Part shown: positions 63,843 through 64,000 of the stretch, piece by piece
Layout of the letters: each line of letters begins with the position of its first letter
Numbering within the stretch: position 1 is the stretch's first letter
NCBI RefSeq assembly: GCF_016909495.1
Contig: NZ_JAFBFW010000007.1
Span: forward strand, 62,001-126,000
DNA length: 64,000 bases
Direction of reading: 5' to 3'
From: Pantoea coffeiphila
GTDB taxonomy: Bacteria > Pseudomonadota > Gammaproteobacteria > Enterobacterales > Enterobacteriaceae
The notes under the pieces: model-generated
The model's database searches: none
What the model saw: the letters and a program-made list of their open reading frames with translations, nothing else
What the model was told of the DNA's origin: nothing
Made by a program: the position numbers and the translations under genes

Positions 63843-64000
63843 TCAGTCAGCGGCAACCTTTTTTATCAGCGCAGCGTATTTCCCTCCTGACGCCAGCAGC
63901 GCATCATGCGTGCCGTTCTCAGCAATGACCCCGTTTTCGAGCAGCAATATCCGATCGGCCTGGCGCAGGGTGGCCGGACGATGGGCGATCAGCAAAACAG
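63843..64000 (-). CDS. ABC exporter ATPase, C-terminal end only (cut by window edge)
   Basis: The last 51 residues: [50 protein letters not shown]. The H-loop (IAHRPATL) and the typical exporter C-terminus (GxHxxLLxxGGxYxxL) identify an ABC transporter of the membrane-fused exporter type. The rest lies beyond base 64000. It reads into the MFS gene. Confidence 0.85.
   Translation of the reverse strand, partial: VLLIAHRPATLRQADRILLLENGVIAENGTHDALLASGGKYAALIKKVAAD

Overview
The window is chromosomal DNA of an enteric plant- or environment-associated bacterium, most like Erwiniaceae or Pectobacteriaceae (Erwinia/Pantoea/Dickeya-like). The evidence is the bgl-type beta-glucoside locus, Fep/Fes/EntS siderophore genes in enteric order, a catechol NRPS of chrysobactin type, an aco acetoin operon with butanediol dehydrogenase, amn, and many short intergenic hairpin repeats. 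The genus is inferred, not proven.

Layout. 0-8.5 kb: a beta-glucoside regulon (BglG antiterminator, GH1 6-phospho-beta-glucosidase, a secreted Sde182-like protein, BglF permease, BglH porin). Each of the five transcription units has its own RAT antiterminator/terminator module. 9-11 kb: an M28 peptidase fused to an autotransporter barrel. 11-13.7 kb: a LacI regulator divergent from a LacY permease. 14-14.6 kb: a ChpSB-like toxin-antitoxin pair. 14.8-21 kb: accessory metabolic and regulatory genes (arginase-like, old yellow enzyme/LysR, LysE exporter, AraC/SDR) with REP-like hairpins. 21.2 kb: tRNA-Asn. 21.6-22.7 kb: a Gfo/Idh/MocA oxidoreductase.

23-47 kb is the siderophore region: fepB, entS, fepDGC, a 2.85-kilo-residue C-A-T-E-C-A-T-TE synthetase, mbtH, fes, two tandem TonB receptors and a C45-family hydrolase, with Fur-box-like sites. 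The extra epimerising module, with acidic specificity residues, predicts a DHB-D-(basic amino acid)-L-Ser siderophore (chrysobactin/trichrysobactin type) rather than enterobactin. The DHB-making genes entCEBA are not in the window.

47-57 kb is acetoin/2,3-butanediol catabolism: acoR, acoXABC plus a lipoate-ligase-like gene, and a butanediol dehydrogenase. acoX has a textbook sigma-54 promoter and the dehydrogenase a near match; both share an upstream 16-bp motif, so both are probably driven by AcoR. 57.4-62.4 kb: amn, then a LacI-type regulator with two tandem HTH domains next to a Ula-like PTS operon. 62.5-64 kb: an MFS transporter and the truncated end of an ABC exporter.

The main non-coding signal is a family of intergenic elements (24.23-24.33, 24.42-24.56, 24.63-24.77, 49.43-49.63 and 55.12-55.32 kb). 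They fold into nested hairpins whose stems differ between copies but stay paired, and on one strand nearly every loop shows GGA, as in CsrA/RsmA binding sites.
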